Below, piece after piece: positions 1 to 9,304 of a DNA stretch of 64,000 nucleotides; the first letter of the stretch is position 1, and each line of letters opens with the position of its first letter. The notes beneath the pieces are model-generated. The model had not been told where the DNA came from. It ran no database searches and was given only the letters and a program-made list of their open reading frames with translations. The position numbers and the translations under genes were made by a program. The DNA comes from Ralstonia sp. TCR112 (GTDB taxonomy: Bacteria > Pseudomonadota > Gammaproteobacteria > Burkholderiales > Burkholderiaceae): the NCBI RefSeq assembly GCF_007997035.1, contig NZ_VOSS01000025.1:62001-126000 (forward strand). Direction: 5' to 3'.

Positions 1-742
1 CCGGCAGCGCGGGCGGGTACTTGGCGAAATACGTGTTCGGCTCCAGCGTCAGGTGGTACAGCGACACGTGGTTCGTATCGAACGACAACGCGGCCTCCAC
101 GTCGGCCTCGCACTCGGCAAGCGTCTGGCCCGGCAGGGCAAACATCAGGTCGAGGTTGATGTTGTCGAAGTGCGCGCGGGCGATGTCGATGGCGGCGCGC
201 GCTTCGGCGGCGCTGTGGATGCGGCCAAGCGCCTGCAGGTGCGCGTCGTTGAAGCTCTGGATGCCGATCGACAGGCGGTTCACGCCGCTGGCGCGATAGC
301 TGCGGAAGCGTTCGGCCTCGAAGGTGCCCGGGTTGGCCTCCATCGTGATCTCGGCGTCGGCGTCAACGGGCAGCAGCATGCGGATGTCCGACAGCAGCCG
401 GTCCAGCCCCTGCGCTGACAACAGGCTCGGCGTGCCGCCACCAATGAAGATCGTATGCACATGCCGGCCCCACACCATTGGTAGTGCGGCTTCCAAATCC
501 TGACGCACGGCAGCGAGAAAGCGCTCTTCCGGGATGCCCTGTTCCGGCTCTGCATGCGAGTTGAAATCGCAGTACGGACACTTGCGTACGCACCACGGCA
601 CGTGCACGTACAACGACAGCGGCGGCGAGGCGGGCAGGCTGATCTTGCCCGGCTGCAGGAAGACGGAGGTGACCTTGTCACCGGTTTCAGCGGCGGTCGC
701 GGAAGGCGTCTTGGCTGCGCCGGCGGGGTGAATCGGAATCAT
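1..742 (-). CDS. hemW: Radical SAM heme chaperone HemW (C-terminus beyond window)
   Basis: The N-terminal ~247 residues are in the window; the rest lies before base 1. The radical SAM cluster motif is visible as CVRKCPYCDF near residues 40-50, followed by HTIFIGGGTPSLL and later GVNRLSIGIQSF, the pattern of the HemN/HemW family. HemW binds heme and is thought to deliver it to respiratory enzymes; it is often misannotated as coproporphyrinogen dehydrogenase. Start ATG at 742 is 8 bases after the rdgB stop, so it is the third gene of an rph-rdgB-hemW operon. A 20-30 residue Ala/Pro/Thr-rich leader precedes the fold. HemW versus HemN rests on the short N-terminus and the rdgB linkage. Confidence 0.88.
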   Translation of the reverse strand, partial: MIPIHPAGAAKTPSATAAETGDKVTSVFLQPGKISLPASPPLSLYVHVPWCVRKCPYCDFNSHAEPEQGIPEERFLAAVRQDLEAALPMVWGRHVHTIFIGGGTPSLLSAQGLDRLLSDIRMLLPVDADAEITMEANPGTFEAERFRSYRASGVNRLSIGIQSFNDAHLQALGRIHSAAEARAAIDIARAHFDNINLDLMFALPGQTLAECEADVEAALSFDTNHVSLYHLTLEPNTYFAKYPPALP

Positions 743-749
743 CGGAACG

Positions 750-1355
750 TCAGGCGTTTTCAAAGGTGCGCAGCCGTTCAACGAGCTGCGCGAGGGCTTG
801 TGCACGATGGCTCACGCTGTTCTTCTCGGCTTTGCTCAGCTCGGCGGCGGTCTTGCCGAGATCGGGCAGCAGGAAGTGCGGGTCGTAGCCGAAGCCGCCG
901 TCGCCGCGCGGTGTGTCGATCACCTCGCCAAACCAGTTGCCTTCGGCAATGATCGGCTGCGGGTCATCGGCGTGGCGCACGTAGACGAGCACGCAAACAT
1001 AATGCGCGCCGCGGTCGGCCTTGCCGGCCAGTTCGCGGACGAGGCGGGCGTTGTTGGCGGCATCCGATTTGGGCTCGCCCGCCAGTTGCGCATAGCGCGC
1101 GGAATACACGCCCGGCGCGCCGCCCAGGGCATGCACGCAGATGCCGGAGTCGTCTGCCAGCGCGGGCAGGCCGGACGCACGGCTCGCGTGGCGTGCCTTG
1201 GTGAGCGCGTTTTCAACGAAGGTCGCATAGGGCTCCTCCGCCTCGGGAATGCCGAGCGCGCCTTGGGGCGTCACGTCAAACCCGAGGGTGCCCAGCAGCG
1301 CGTTGAATTCGGCCAGCTTCCCGGCGTTGTTCGAGGCGAGAACGATCTTGCGCAT
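750..1355 (-). CDS. rdgB: XTP/dITP diphosphatase (non-canonical purine NTP pyrophosphatase)
   Basis: About 201 residues, the usual length for the RdgB/HAM1 family, which hydrolyses ITP, dITP and XTP and keeps deaminated purines out of nucleic acids. Family signatures are the N-terminal KIVLASNNAGKLAEF, the acidic LADDSGI, and FGYDPHF with SVSHRAQA near the C-terminus. I chose the ATG at 1355 because it puts the protein start directly at the conserved first strand. An in-frame GTG at 1370, overlapping the rph stop as GTGA, would add five residues and is the alternative. It sits between rph and hemW, probably translationally coupled to rph. Confidence 0.92.
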   Translation of the reverse strand: MRKIVLASNNAGKLAEFNALLGTLGFDVTPQGALGIPEAEEPYATFVENALTKARHASRASGLPALADDSGICVHALGGAPGVYSARYAQLAGEPKSDAANNARLVRELAGKADRGAHYVCVLVYVRHADDPQPIIAEGNWFGEVIDTPRGDGGFGYDPHFLLPDLGKTAAELSKAEKNSVSHRAQALAQLVERLRTFENA

Positions 1356-1366
1356 GGCCGTGTCGA

Positions 1367-2083
1367 TCACAGGCCCAGCGCCTGCTTCTGCAGGCCGATC
1401 AGCGTGCGGATGCCTTGGTCGGCCAGGCCCAGCAATGCATCCATTTCAGCGCGCGAGAACGGCGTGCCTTCCGCGGTGCCTTGCACTTCCACAAAGCCGC
1501 CGCTGCCCGTCATGACGACGTTCATGTCGGTGTCGCACGCCGAGTCTTCGGGGTAGTCCAGGTCGAGCACCGGTACGCCGTCGACCACGCCCACCGACAC
1601 GGCAGCTACGAAATCGCGGATCGGGTTGCCCGCCAGCAGGCCCTTTTCGCGCATGACCGAGACTGCGTCATATGCCGCGACGAACGCGCCGGTAATGCTG
1701 GCCGTGCGCGTGCCGCCATCGGCTTGCAGCACGTCGCAGTCGAGGTGCAGCGTGTGCTCGCCCAGCGCGCGCAGATCGAACACCGAGCGCATCGCGCGGC
1801 CGATCAGGCGCTGGATTTCCTGCGTGCGGCCGGTCTGCTTGCCGCGCGCGGCTTCGCGGTCGGAGCGCGTGTGCGTCGAGCGCGGCAGCATGCCGTATTC
1901 GGCCGTCACCCAGCCCTCGCCGCTGCCTTTCTTGTGCGGTGGCACCTTGGGCAGCACGCTGGCCGTGCAGAGCACTTGCGTGTCGCCAAAGCACACCAGC
2001 ACCGAGCCTTCGGCGTGGCGCGTGAAGTTGCGGGTGAGGGTGACAGGGCGGAGTTGGTCGGGCTGGCGGCCGCTGGGTCGCAT
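1367..2083 (-). CDS. rph: Ribonuclease PH
   Basis: 238 residues, full length. RNase PH is a phosphorolytic 3'-5' exoribonuclease that trims tRNA 3' ends and contributes to rRNA decay. Recognisable family blocks are the N-terminal [14 protein letters not shown], the [18 protein letters not shown] stretch with the RNA-contacting arginines, the [13 protein letters not shown] loop and [19 protein letters not shown] with the metal-binding aspartates. It heads a three-gene minus-strand run rph-rdgB-hemW with an end overlap into rdgB. The 104-base gap to the phosphatase gene upstream (2084-2187) holds a GC-rich imperfect inverted repeat but no clear terminator. Confidence 0.97.
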   Translation of the reverse strand: MRPSGRQPDQLRPVTLTRNFTRHAEGSVLVCFGDTQVLCTASVLPKVPPHKKGSGEGWVTAEYGMLPRSTHTRSDREAARGKQTGRTQEIQRLIGRAMRSVFDLRALGEHTLHLDCDVLQADGGTRTASITGAFVAAYDAVSVMREKGLLAGNPIRDFVAAVSVGVVDGVPVLDLDYPEDSACDTDMNVVMTGSGGFVEVQGTAEGTPFSRAEMDALLGLADQGIRTLIGLQKQALGL

Positions 2084-2187
2084 GTGGGGTCTCGCTTAAG
2101 AAAACGGATAGCCCGACATGATACCGCCCGCGCTGCGCTTGGCAGGGCGGGCCGGAGGTGGGGAATGCGAGGACTGAGCGACGGCGC

Positions 2188-3102
2188 TTAGCGCGTCAGA
2201 TTGCTCGTCTTGTCGATGGCGGCGCGGATTTCCGCGATGGAGCGCTCGATTTCCTCTTCCGACATCAACCCCGATTCACTTTGCGGCGCGTCCAGGATCG
2301 ACGTCGTGAAGGCGTTCAGGGGCAGGGTGTCGGTTTGCACCGAATCCTGCGTGGTGGTCACGGCGTCCAGCTCCCACATCATGGAGATGGCGGTGGTGTT
2401 GTCGGCCGTGTCGCCGGCATTGCGCAGCGCGCGGGCGATCAGTTCGGGAATCGCCTGCGTGACCGAGAAGCTGGTGCAGGTGTCGATGAGTTCGTCTTCC
2501 TGCACGCTGCCCCACAGGCCGTCGGAGCACAGCATGGCGACGTCGCCCGGCTCGAGGTTGACCGGCCCGCCGATGTCGATGAGCGGCAGATTGGGCGAGC
2601 CCAGGCAGTTGTAGATCTTGTTGCGCTCGGGGTGGTTCGCAACCTGCATCGGCAGCACACGGTCTTGTTGCAGCAGGTTTTCGATCTTGGAGTGATCGCG
2701 CGTGCGCGTCACCAGTTCGCCCTTTCGCATCAGGTACATGCGCGAATCGCCGGCATGCGCCCAGTGCAGCGAGCCACGCTGGGCCAGCGCGCAGACGATG
2801 GTCGTGCGTGGCGCGTCCGGCAGGCCGTTTGTCTCGGCATAGCGATGGATGTCGCGGTGCGCGAGCATGATGCTCTCGTGCAGGAAATCGCGCGGATTGC
2901 GGATCGAGGGACGTGCGTGGCGCTGAAACTGGCGCGCCATGGTCTGCAGCGCCTGCTGGGCCGCAACTTCCCCCAGGGAATGCCCGCCCAGACCGTCGCA
3001 CAGCACCATCAGCATGGCGTCACGCGTGAAGCAGTAGCCCATGCGGTCCTGGTTGACGCGTCGCGCGCCTTTTTTGCTTTCTTGATAAACCGAGAATCGC
3101 AT
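2188..3102 (-). CDS. PP2C-family protein serine/threonine phosphatase
   Basis: 304 residues. The PP2C metal-binding core is complete: NQDRMGY near residue 18, the CDGLGGHSLGEVA block near residue 35, AGDSRMYL with the central Asp, CSDGLWG near residue 190, and DNTTAI at the end of the fold. The cytoplasmic enzyme would dephosphorylate Ser/Thr residues. It lies directly downstream of a Ser/Thr kinase on the same strand, the usual pairing in which the phosphatase reverses the kinase. The roughly 55 residues after the fold are not obviously conserved. There is no signal peptide or membrane segment. Confidence 0.9.
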   Translation of the reverse strand: MRFSVYQESKKGARRVNQDRMGYCFTRDAMLMVLCDGLGGHSLGEVAAQQALQTMARQFQRHARPSIRNPRDFLHESIMLAHRDIHRYAETNGLPDAPRTTIVCALAQRGSLHWAHAGDSRMYLMRKGELVTRTRDHSKIENLLQQDRVLPMQVANHPERNKIYNCLGSPNLPLIDIGGPVNLEPGDVAMLCSDGLWGSVQEDELIDTCTSFSVTQAIPELIARALRNAGDTADNTTAISMMWELDAVTTTQDSVQTDTLPLNAFTTSILDAPQSESGLMSEEEIERSIAEIRAAIDKTSNLTR

Positions 3103-3207
3103 TGCGGCTAGATGAATATTCGGTGAGGGAGGCGGTGCAGCGGCAAGTCCCGTCTAGTGTTGCACCATTCTGGAATCATACTCCGCCTGTCAGCGGCAAT
3201 CGGGCGC

Positions 3208-4233
3208 TCAACTGTCCCGGCGGCGCAACAGACGGCTCATGAAACGCGTCGTCAACGCCTCTTTTTCTTCTGGCACGGGGCCGCCTTGGGTGACAGCGGT
3301 CAGCGCCTGCAATTCGGTCAGCGCGTTGCTTTCTTCGCGCAGCACCTTTTGCAGGCGGAACACGCTCTGCGGGCGTTCTTCGGGCTTCATCTTCAGGCAC
3401 CAGCCCACTAGATCGATGAGGCTGGCCGTGTAGACCTTGCGCAGGCGCTCCAGGCCTTCTTCCAGCTTGTCGTCTTTCTCGCGCTGCGTGGCTTCCTGGG
3501 GCGGCGTGCCGGCCATGCAGGCATAGATCGTGGCGCCGATGCTGTAGATGTCCGTCCACGGGCCCAGCTCGTTGTGCTTGCGGTACAGCTCCGGCGCGGC
3601 AAAGCCCGGCGTGTACATCGGCTGGAAGCGCGAGGCCTCGGCGGTAAGCGTCTGCCGCGCGGCACCGAAGTCGAGCAGGATCGGCGAAAAGTCTTCGCGC
3701 AGGTAAATGTTGCCGGGCTTGATGTCGAGGTGCAGCAGCTTGTGGATGTGGACTTCGCGCAGCCCGCTCATCAGGTCATGGAAGACCTGGCGGATGAAGC
3801 GCTCGCGCAGCATCTTCAGCTTGCCTTGCTGGCGCGCGGTGAGGATGTGTTCCTGCAGCGTTTTACCCTGCTCATACGTCATCACCATGTAGACCGTGCC
3901 ATTTTCCCGGAAGAAATTGAGCACGCGCACGATAGCGGGGTGCGAAATCTTGGCCAGCGACCGGCCTTCTTCGAAGAAGTACTTGAGCCCGAGGCGGAAC
4001 GCACTCGCGCTTTCTTCGGGCACGACAGGAATCAATTCGCCCGGCGCGCGACGGGCCAGCGAAGACGGAAGGTATTCCTTTACGGCCACCGGCGTCCCAT
4101 GCTCGTCGGTCGCAAGATAGACGAAGCTGAACCCCCCGCTGGCCAACTTCTTTACAATACGATAATTGGACAGCAAGGTGCCGACCGGCAACGGGGCACT
4201 GCGCGGCTGTCCTGAGCCTTTTGACTCTGTCAT
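3208..4233 (-). CDS. Serine/threonine protein kinase (Hanks type, soluble)
   Basis: 341 residues with the start at ATG 4233. The open frame runs on upstream, but that part is antisense to yicC and is ignored. Kinase landmarks are the glycine loop ASGGFSFVY near residue 34, VAVKEYLP with the ATP lysine, HLDIKPGNIYL as catalytic loop, LLDFGAAR as DFG motif and FAAPEL as APE motif. The catalytic loop reads HLD rather than HRD, so this is a non-RD kinase. There is no transmembrane segment and no PASTA repeats, so the enzyme should be cytosolic. It is paired with the PP2C phosphatase 105 bases downstream. A 150-base divergent promoter region (4234-4383) separates it from yicC. Confidence 0.9.
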   Translation of the reverse strand: MTESKGSGQPRSAPLPVGTLLSNYRIVKKLASGGFSFVYLATDEHGTPVAVKEYLPSSLARRAPGELIPVVPEESASAFRLGLKYFFEEGRSLAKISHPAIVRVLNFFRENGTVYMVMTYEQGKTLQEHILTARQQGKLKMLRERFIRQVFHDLMSGLREVHIHKLLHLDIKPGNIYLREDFSPILLDFGAARQTLTAEASRFQPMYTPGFAAPELYRKHNELGPWTDIYSIGATIYACMAGTPPQEATQREKDDKLEEGLERLRKVYTASLIDLVGWCLKMKPEERPQSVFRLQKVLREESNALTELQALTAVTQGGPVPEEKEALTTRFMSRLLRRRDS

Positions 4234-4383
4234 GGGTTTGTGTGGCGAAATGGCTGTCGGATTCTCCCTGACCAGTCCACACGTTGTAAAGCGACAAAAG
4301 GTGGGGGATTCCCCGCCAATTCCAGGCGTTAAATACCGCCACCGGATTTCCCGATTCGACCAAGAACAACACACCACGATTCC

Positions 4384-5319
4384 ATGATCCACAGCATGAC
4401 CGGCTACGGCGTTGCCACACGCCAGGCAGCCTTTACCGATGCCCATGGCGCCCCCAGCGGCAGCGTCGCTACCGTCTCGGTCGAATTCCGCACCGTCAAC
4501 TCCCGCTTCCTCGATCTGCTGTTCCGCGCCCCTGAAGAGTGCCGAGCCTTCGAGCCGGCCCTGCGCGAAATGCTGATGAGCGCACTGTCGCGCGGCAAGC
4601 TGGAATGCCGGATCAATCTGCAGCGCCAGGAAGCTGCCAGCGATGTCGCGGCGCTCAATGTTGAGCTGCTGCAACAACTCGCCAAGCTCGAGCAGGCCGT
4701 TACGCGGTATCTGCCGGCATCGGGTTCGCTGCGCATGGGTGAAATTCTGCGTTGGCCCGGCGTGCTGGCCGAGCCCCAGCTGACACAAGACGCGCTGCGC
4801 GATGCCGTGATCGAAGCTGCCAAAGAGGCGCTCAAGCAACTTCTGGAATCGCGCCGTCGCGAAGGGGATGCGCTCAAGGCTGTGCTGCTTGACCGCGCTG
4901 ACGCGATGCTGGCCATCGTCGACAAGCTCACGCCGATGGTGCCCGTTCTGATCCAGCAGCATCAGGACAAGCTGACCGAGCGCCTGCGCGAGGCGTTTGG
5001 CCTGGCAGCGCCCGAAGGCACGCCGGCGCTGACGCGCGACGAACTGTCCGAACGCATTCGCCAGGAAGCCACCGTCTACGGCATCCGCATCGACATCGCC
5101 GAAGAACTTTCGCGCCTGCAGGCACATCTGCGCGAAACGCGCCACATCCTGGAGAAGGGCGGCCAGATCGGCAAGCGCCTGGATTTCATGATGCAAGAGC
5201 TGAACCGCGAGGCGAACACGCTCGGTTCGAAGGCGGCCGCCAAGGAACTGGCCGATGCATCGATGGAACTCAAGCTGCTCATCGAGCAGATGCGCGAGCA
5301 GGTCCAGAACCTCGAATAA
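4384..5319 (+). CDS. yicC: YicC family endoribonuclease/stress protein
   Basis: 311 residues. The YicC hallmark N-terminus MIHSMTGYG is followed by VEFRTVNSRFLDL. The C-terminal domain has ETRHILEKGGQIGKRLDFMMQE and EANTLGSKA, the strongly conserved acidic block of this family. YicC proteins have been shown to be endoribonucleases involved in RNA turnover. Here the gene leads a plus-strand run yicC-gmk-rpoZ-spoT and is divergent from the Ser/Thr kinase. gmk starts 22 bases after its stop, suggesting cotranscription. Confidence 0.94.
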   Translation: MIHSMTGYGVATRQAAFTDAHGAPSGSVATVSVEFRTVNSRFLDLLFRAPEECRAFEPALREMLMSALSRGKLECRINLQRQEAASDVAALNVELLQQLAKLEQAVTRYLPASGSLRMGEILRWPGVLAEPQLTQDALRDAVIEAAKEALKQLLESRRREGDALKAVLLDRADAMLAIVDKLTPMVPVLIQQHQDKLTERLREAFGLAAPEGTPALTRDELSERIRQEATVYGIRIDIAEELSRLQAHLRETRHILEKGGQIGKRLDFMMQELNREANTLGSKAAAKELADASMELKLLIEQMREQVQNLE

Positions 5320-5341
5320 CTCGAAACGATAGAACTAGAAC

Positions 5342-6007
5342 ATGCCATCCTCTCAAGCGCACTCCGCCGTCGATACGCCCATCGAGAATCATTTTCCGGG
5401 CAGCCTGTTCATGGTCGTGGCGCCGTCCGGCGCCGGCAAGTCGACGCTGGTGAATGCGCTGCTGGCGCACGACTCGTCGATCCGCCTGTCGGTCTCGGCC
5501 ACCACGCGCAAGCCGCGCCCGGGCGAGCAGCACGGCCGTGAATACAACTTCATGACCGTCGAGGAGTTCAAGGCTTGCCGTGACCGCGGCGAGTTTCTCG
5601 AATGGGCCGAGGTGCACGGCAACTACTACGCCACTTCGCGCGTGTGGATCGAGGAACAGATGCGCGCCGGTACCGACGTGCTGCTCGAAATCGACTGGCA
5701 GGGCGCTCAGCAGGTGCATCAGCGTTTCTCCAACGCTGTCGAAATCTTCATCCTGCCGCCATCGCTCACGGCACTGGAAGAGCGCCTGAAGAAGCGCGGC
5801 CAGGACGAGCCGAACGTGATCGTGCGCCGCCTGCTGGCGGCGGGCTCCGAGATGGCGCACGCGCCCGAGGCCGACTACGTGATCATCAACGAAGTGTTCG
5901 ACACGGCATTGGCCGAGTTGCGCACGGTGGTCCAGGCCACGCGCCTGCGATTCGGTGCCCAGAAGGCGCGCCACGGCGAGCTGTTCGTGGAGCTGGGCAT
6001 TCACTGA
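5342..6007 (+). CDS. gmk: Guanylate kinase
   Basis: 221 residues. It converts GMP plus ATP to GDP plus ADP in the cytosol. The P-loop [10 protein letters not shown] lies near residues 27-36, followed by [11 protein letters not shown] (GMP-binding region), [16 protein letters not shown] and [11 protein letters not shown], all diagnostic of guanylate kinases. The first ~20 residues form a short extension before the fold. It sits between yicC and rpoZ-spoT. This is a logical site, since GDP/GTP are the substrates for the ppGpp synthesis encoded two genes downstream. Confidence 0.97.
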   Translation: MPSSQAHSAVDTPIENHFPGSLFMVVAPSGAGKSTLVNALLAHDSSIRLSVSATTRKPRPGEQHGREYNFMTVEEFKACRDRGEFLEWAEVHGNYYATSRVWIEEQMRAGTDVLLEIDWQGAQQVHQRFSNAVEIFILPPSLTALEERLKKRGQDEPNVIVRRLLAAGSEMAHAPEADYVIINEVFDTALAELRTVVQATRLRFGAQKARHGELFVELGIH

Positions 6008-6144
6008 AGCACGCAGCGCAATCGCGTTTTTCAGCGCGACTGCGAAAGTGTGGTAGCGCCTGCGCCCAAGGGCTGTCCGAAGGGAGTGCTGCGCTGCTGC
6101 TAAAATATCGAGATCAACAAGATTTGCCACCAGGTGGAGTTTTC

Positions 6145-6348
6145 ATGGCGCGTATTACCGTCGAAGATTGCTTGAAACAGATTCCGAATCGCTTCGAACT
6201 GGCATTGGCCGCAACGTACCGCGCCCGTCAGTTGGTGCAGGGCCACACGCCCAAGGTCGATGCCAAGGACAAGCCGACCGTGACCGCATTGCGCGAAATC
6301 GCATCGGGTCAGGTTGGTATCGAGATGCTCAAGAAGGTTCCGTCCTGA
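6145..6348 (+). CDS. rpoZ: DNA-directed RNA polymerase omega subunit
   Basis: 67 residues starting at ATG 6145. Conserved omega blocks [23 protein letters not shown] and ARQL lie at the N-terminus; the shorter C-terminal part ends in KKVPS. Omega assists folding of beta-prime and contributes to ppGpp binding at RNA polymerase. It is followed 72 bases later by spoT, the classical rpoZ-spoT arrangement. The 137-base gap after gmk could hold its own promoter; AAAATATCG near 6100 is AT-rich but I see no confident -35. Confidence 0.96.
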   Translation: MARITVEDCLKQIPNRFELALAATYRARQLVQGHTPKVDAKDKPTVTALREIASGQVGIEMLKKVPS

Positions 6349-6420
6349 GCTGACGCGCGTTACTTGGCATTACCCGGCGTGGTACGCTGCCTCGGTCACT
6401 GATCGTTCTAGCGATCTTTC

Positions 6421-9033
6421 ATGGATGTGAAAGCCGCGAACGCACTAGACCCCGGCATGCCTACCTCGCCCGCTTCTTCTTCGCCCAGGACCCAACATTC
6501 CGCCACGCACGAACACAACGTGCCGTCGGTGGAATCGTCCGCGAGGTCGTCCGGTTCTGCGCCGGGCGCCTCCACGGTGCCTTCGGGGTCTTCTACCGCA
6601 TCCATCGTTTCCATGCCGTCCTCCGCTTCCGGCTCCGGCCCTGCGTCCCCTCGTACGGGCGCGCCGAACTTGCCTGATCCGCGTGGTGCCGACCTGGTAG
6701 GGGAGCGGGCAGCCCTGCCGCCAAAATCACACAAGAGCGCAAGCGCTGACGCCGCCGAGCCGACAGCCCGGCCCGAGGGTGCCGACACGCTCTTCATCGA
6801 TGCGGTGCTGGAGCAGACCTATCGGCATCTGTTCGGCCCGACCTCGCAGCCGGCAGCGCCGCCTCGGCAGCAAGTCGTCTCCATCTCTGGGCTCACTGAG
6901 AAACTGTCGTATCTGAAGTCGGCGGATCTCAAGCTGGTGAAGGAGGCGTTCCACTTCTCCGACGAAGCGCATCTGGGCCAGTACCGCCAAAGCGGAGAGC
7001 CGTACATTACGCATCCCGTAGCCGTGGCAGAGATCTGCGCGGATTGGAAGCTGGATGTGCAATCGATCATGGCAGCGCTGCTGCACGACGTGATCGAAGA
7101 CCAGGGCGTGACCAAGAGCGAGCTGGCCGAGAAGTTCGGCCCCAAGGTCGCGGAACTGGTCGACGGCCTGACCAAGCTGGACAAGCTCGAATTCCAGAGC
7201 CGCGAGCAGGCGCAGGCCGAGAGCTTCCGCAAGATGCTGCTCGCCATGGCGCGCGATGTGCGCGTGATTCTCGTCAAGCTCGCCGATCGTACGCACAACA
7301 TGCGCACGCTCGACCACGTGCCGCCGGAGAAGCGGCGCCGCATTGCGGGCGAAACGATGGAGATTTACGCGCCGATCGCGCACCGCCTTGGCCTGAATAC
7401 GACATATCGCGAGTTGCAGGAACTGAGCTTCCGAATCGGCTCGCCGTTCCGGTATGCCACGCTCGAGAAGGCGGTGAAGGCCGCGCGCGGTAATCGGCGC
7501 GAAGTCGTGAGCCGCATTTTGGAGACGGCGCAGCGCGCGCTGACCGACGCGGGCATCCCGGCCGAAATGACGGGTCGCGAGAAAACGCTGTACAGCATTT
7601 ACCGCAAGATGCACGACAAGCAGTTGTCGTTCTCGCAGGTGCTGGATGTGTATGGCTTTCGCGTGGTGGTCGACACGCAGATGCAGTGCTACATGACGAT
7701 GGGTGCGCTGCATAGCCTCTACAAGCCGATGCCCGGCAAGTTCAAGGATTACATCGCCATCCCCAAGATCAACGGTTATCAGTCGCTGCACACGACGCTG
7801 GTGGGGCCGTTCGGCACGCCGGTCGAGTTCCAGATCCGCACGCGCGAGATGAACCAGATTGCGGAAGCCGGCGTGGCAGCGCACTGGATGTACAAGCAGC
7901 ACCACGACGAGCCCGATCGCGCGCAGCAACAAGCGCATCAGTGGCTGCAGTCGCTGCTCGACATTCAGAGCCAGACGGGCGACTCGCAGGAGTTTCTGGA
8001 GCACGTCAAGATCGACCTGTTCCCGGATGCCGTCTACGTGTTCACGCCCAAGGGCGAGATCCGCGCACTGCCGCGCGGCGCCACGGCGCTGGACTTTGCC
8101 TACGCGGTGCACAGCGATCTGGGCAACCAGTGCGTGGCAGTCAAGATCAACAACGAGCTGCTGCCGCTGCGCACGGAGCTGAAGAACGGCGACATCGTCG
8201 AAGTGGTGACGGCGCCGTACTCGAAGCCGAACCCCGCATGGCTCACGTTCGTGCGCACGGGCAAGGCGCGCGCGGCGATCCGACATTTCCTCAAGACAGC
8301 CAAGCTGGATGAGGCGATTCAACTGGGCGAGCGTCTGCTCGAACAGGCGCTGCGGCAGATCGGCATCGACATGAAGGCCGTGTCGGCCCAGGTGTGGGAG
8401 CGCATCGTGCAGTGGACGGGCAACAAGGCGCGTGAAGATGTTTTCGCGGATCTGGCGCTGGGTCGCCGGGTGGCTGCCGTGGTTGCGCGCCGGCTGGAAA
8501 TTCTTCTGCAAGAAGGCGGTCACGACGGTGATGAGGCCTTGATGGCGGCCGTGCACACCTTCGCTGGCGACGAGGCGCCTGCCGTCACCGTGAGTGGCGA
8601 CGAAGGCATGGCGATGGTGTTCTCGTCATGCTGCCGCCCGATTCCCGGCGACCCGATCGTCGGCTATATCGGCAAGGGTGAAGGCTTGCAGATCCACGTG
8701 CAGGAATGTCGCGTGGCCAAGCGCCTGCATGGCAAGGATCCGGAGCATTGGATCGACGTCATGTGGGCCGAGCACACCACACGCGCCTTCGATGTGTCGA
8801 TCAAGGTGCTGGTGCGCAATACGAAGGGGATCCTCGCGCGCGTGGCGGCGGATTTGACCTCGGCCGATGCCAACGTGGCGCACGTGTCGATGGAGCAGGA
8901 GGGCGATCAGGAAGCGACGTACATGACGTTCCTGATTCAGGTGCATGACCGCGTGCACCTGGCCGATGTGATGCGCGCGCTGCGACGCAACCCGGATGTG
9001 ATTCGCATTGCGCGGGATCGCGGCGGAGATTGA
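6421..9033 (+). CDS. spoT: RelA/SpoT homologue, bifunctional (p)ppGpp synthetase/hydrolase
   Basis: 870 residues from the first ATG, against about 700-750 for typical SpoT. The extra ~130 N-terminal residues are Ser/Pro/Ala-rich low complexity, so a later start (for example ATG 6613) is possible; no good Shine-Dalgarno decides it. Domains in order: HD hydrolase with HDVIEDQ (near residue 222), synthetase with INGYQSLHTTLVGP and EFQIRTREMNQIAE, TGS domain (VYVFTPKGEIRALP), and a C-terminal ACT domain near 790-865. The HD motif argues for retained hydrolase activity. A strong terminator follows the stop. Confidence 0.93.
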   Translation: MDVKAANALDPGMPTSPASSSPRTQHSATHEHNVPSVESSARSSGSAPGASTVPSGSSTASIVSMPSSASGSGPASPRTGAPNLPDPRGADLVGERAALPPKSHKSASADAAEPTARPEGADTLFIDAVLEQTYRHLFGPTSQPAAPPRQQVVSISGLTEKLSYLKSADLKLVKEAFHFSDEAHLGQYRQSGEPYITHPVAVAEICADWKLDVQSIMAALLHDVIEDQGVTKSELAEKFGPKVAELVDGLTKLDKLEFQSREQAQAESFRKMLLAMARDVRVILVKLADRTHNMRTLDHVPPEKRRRIAGETMEIYAPIAHRLGLNTTYRELQELSFRIGSPFRYATLEKAVKAARGNRREVVSRILETAQRALTDAGIPAEMTGREKTLYSIYRKMHDKQLSFSQVLDVYGFRVVVDTQMQCYMTMGALHSLYKPMPGKFKDYIAIPKINGYQSLHTTLVGPFGTPVEFQIRTREMNQIAEAGVAAHWMYKQHHDEPDRAQQQAHQWLQSLLDIQSQTGDSQEFLEHVKIDLFPDAVYVFTPKGEIRALPRGATALDFAYAVHSDLGNQCVAVKINNELLPLRTELKNGDIVEVVTAPYSKPNPAWLTFVRTGKARAAIRHFLKTAKLDEAIQLGERLLEQALRQIGIDMKAVSAQVWERIVQWTGNKAREDVFADLALGRRVAAVVARRLEILLQEGGHDGDEALMAAVHTFAGDEAPAVTVSGDEGMAMVFSSCCRPIPGDPIVGYIGKGEGLQIHVQECRVAKRLHGKDPEHWIDVMWAEHTTRAFDVSIKVLVRNTKGILARVAADLTSADANVAHVSMEQEGDQEATYMTFLIQVHDRVHLADVMRALRRNPDVIRIARDRGGD

Positions 9034-9057
9034 TGCTTCCGGGTGGAACAAAGAAAG

Positions 9058-9085
9058 GGCGAGGCCACCGGGCTTCGCCTTTTTT
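9058..9085 (+). terminator. Rho-independent terminator after spoT
   Basis: A 9-bp stem GGCGAGGCC (9058-9066) pairs with GGCTTCGCC (9071-9079), with one G-T wobble and a four-base loop. Six T residues follow (9080-9085). It lies 24 bases after the spoT stop and would end the yicC-gmk-rpoZ-spoT transcript. Confidence 0.9.
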
Positions 9086-9160
9086 GTTTGTAGTCCGCTT
9101 GCAGCACACGTAGAGCGACGAGATCGCTTTGACGCAGCGCTGTATGCGAGTCCGAAGCGG

Positions 9161-9193
9161 ACAAAAGAAAAGGGCTTCCATTTCTGGAAGCCC
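9161..9193 (-). terminator. Rho-independent terminator of tRNA-Arg
   Basis: Perfect 8-bp stem GGGCTTCC (9172-9179) and GGAAGCCC (9186-9193) with a six-base loop. Read on the minus strand, the hairpin is followed by a T-rich tract (complement of 9162-9171), placed 21 bases after the tRNA 3' end. Confidence 0.85.
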
Positions 9194-9213
9194 TTCTCAT
9201 TCTCGTATTAGGT

Positions 9214-9290
9214 TGGCGCGGCTGGCAGGATTCGAACCCACGACCCCTTGGTTCGTAGCCAAGTACTCTATCCAACTGAGCTACAGCCGC
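9214..9290 (-). tRNA. tRNA-Arg (anticodon ACG)
   Basis: 77 nucleotides including an encoded 3' CCA. The acceptor stem is GCGGCTG with CAGCCGC and a G discriminator. The D arm has GTAGCTCAG, the anticodon stem CTTGG/CCAAG encloses loop CTACGAA with anticodon ACG, and the T loop is TTCGAAT. ACG (read as ICG after deamination) decodes CGU/CGC/CGA. Confidence 0.97.
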
Positions 9291-9304
9291 AACCGAGAAA
9301 TGAG

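Noticed and set aside
4234..5196. N-terminal extension of the Ser/Thr kinase frame
   Set aside because: It runs antisense through yicC; the kinase fold begins right after the ATG at 4233.
6727..8556. 609-residue open frame antisense to spoT
   Set aside because: It is a GC-rich shadow frame, rich in Arg/His/Leu with no domain; the opposite strand encodes an unmistakable RelA/SpoT protein.
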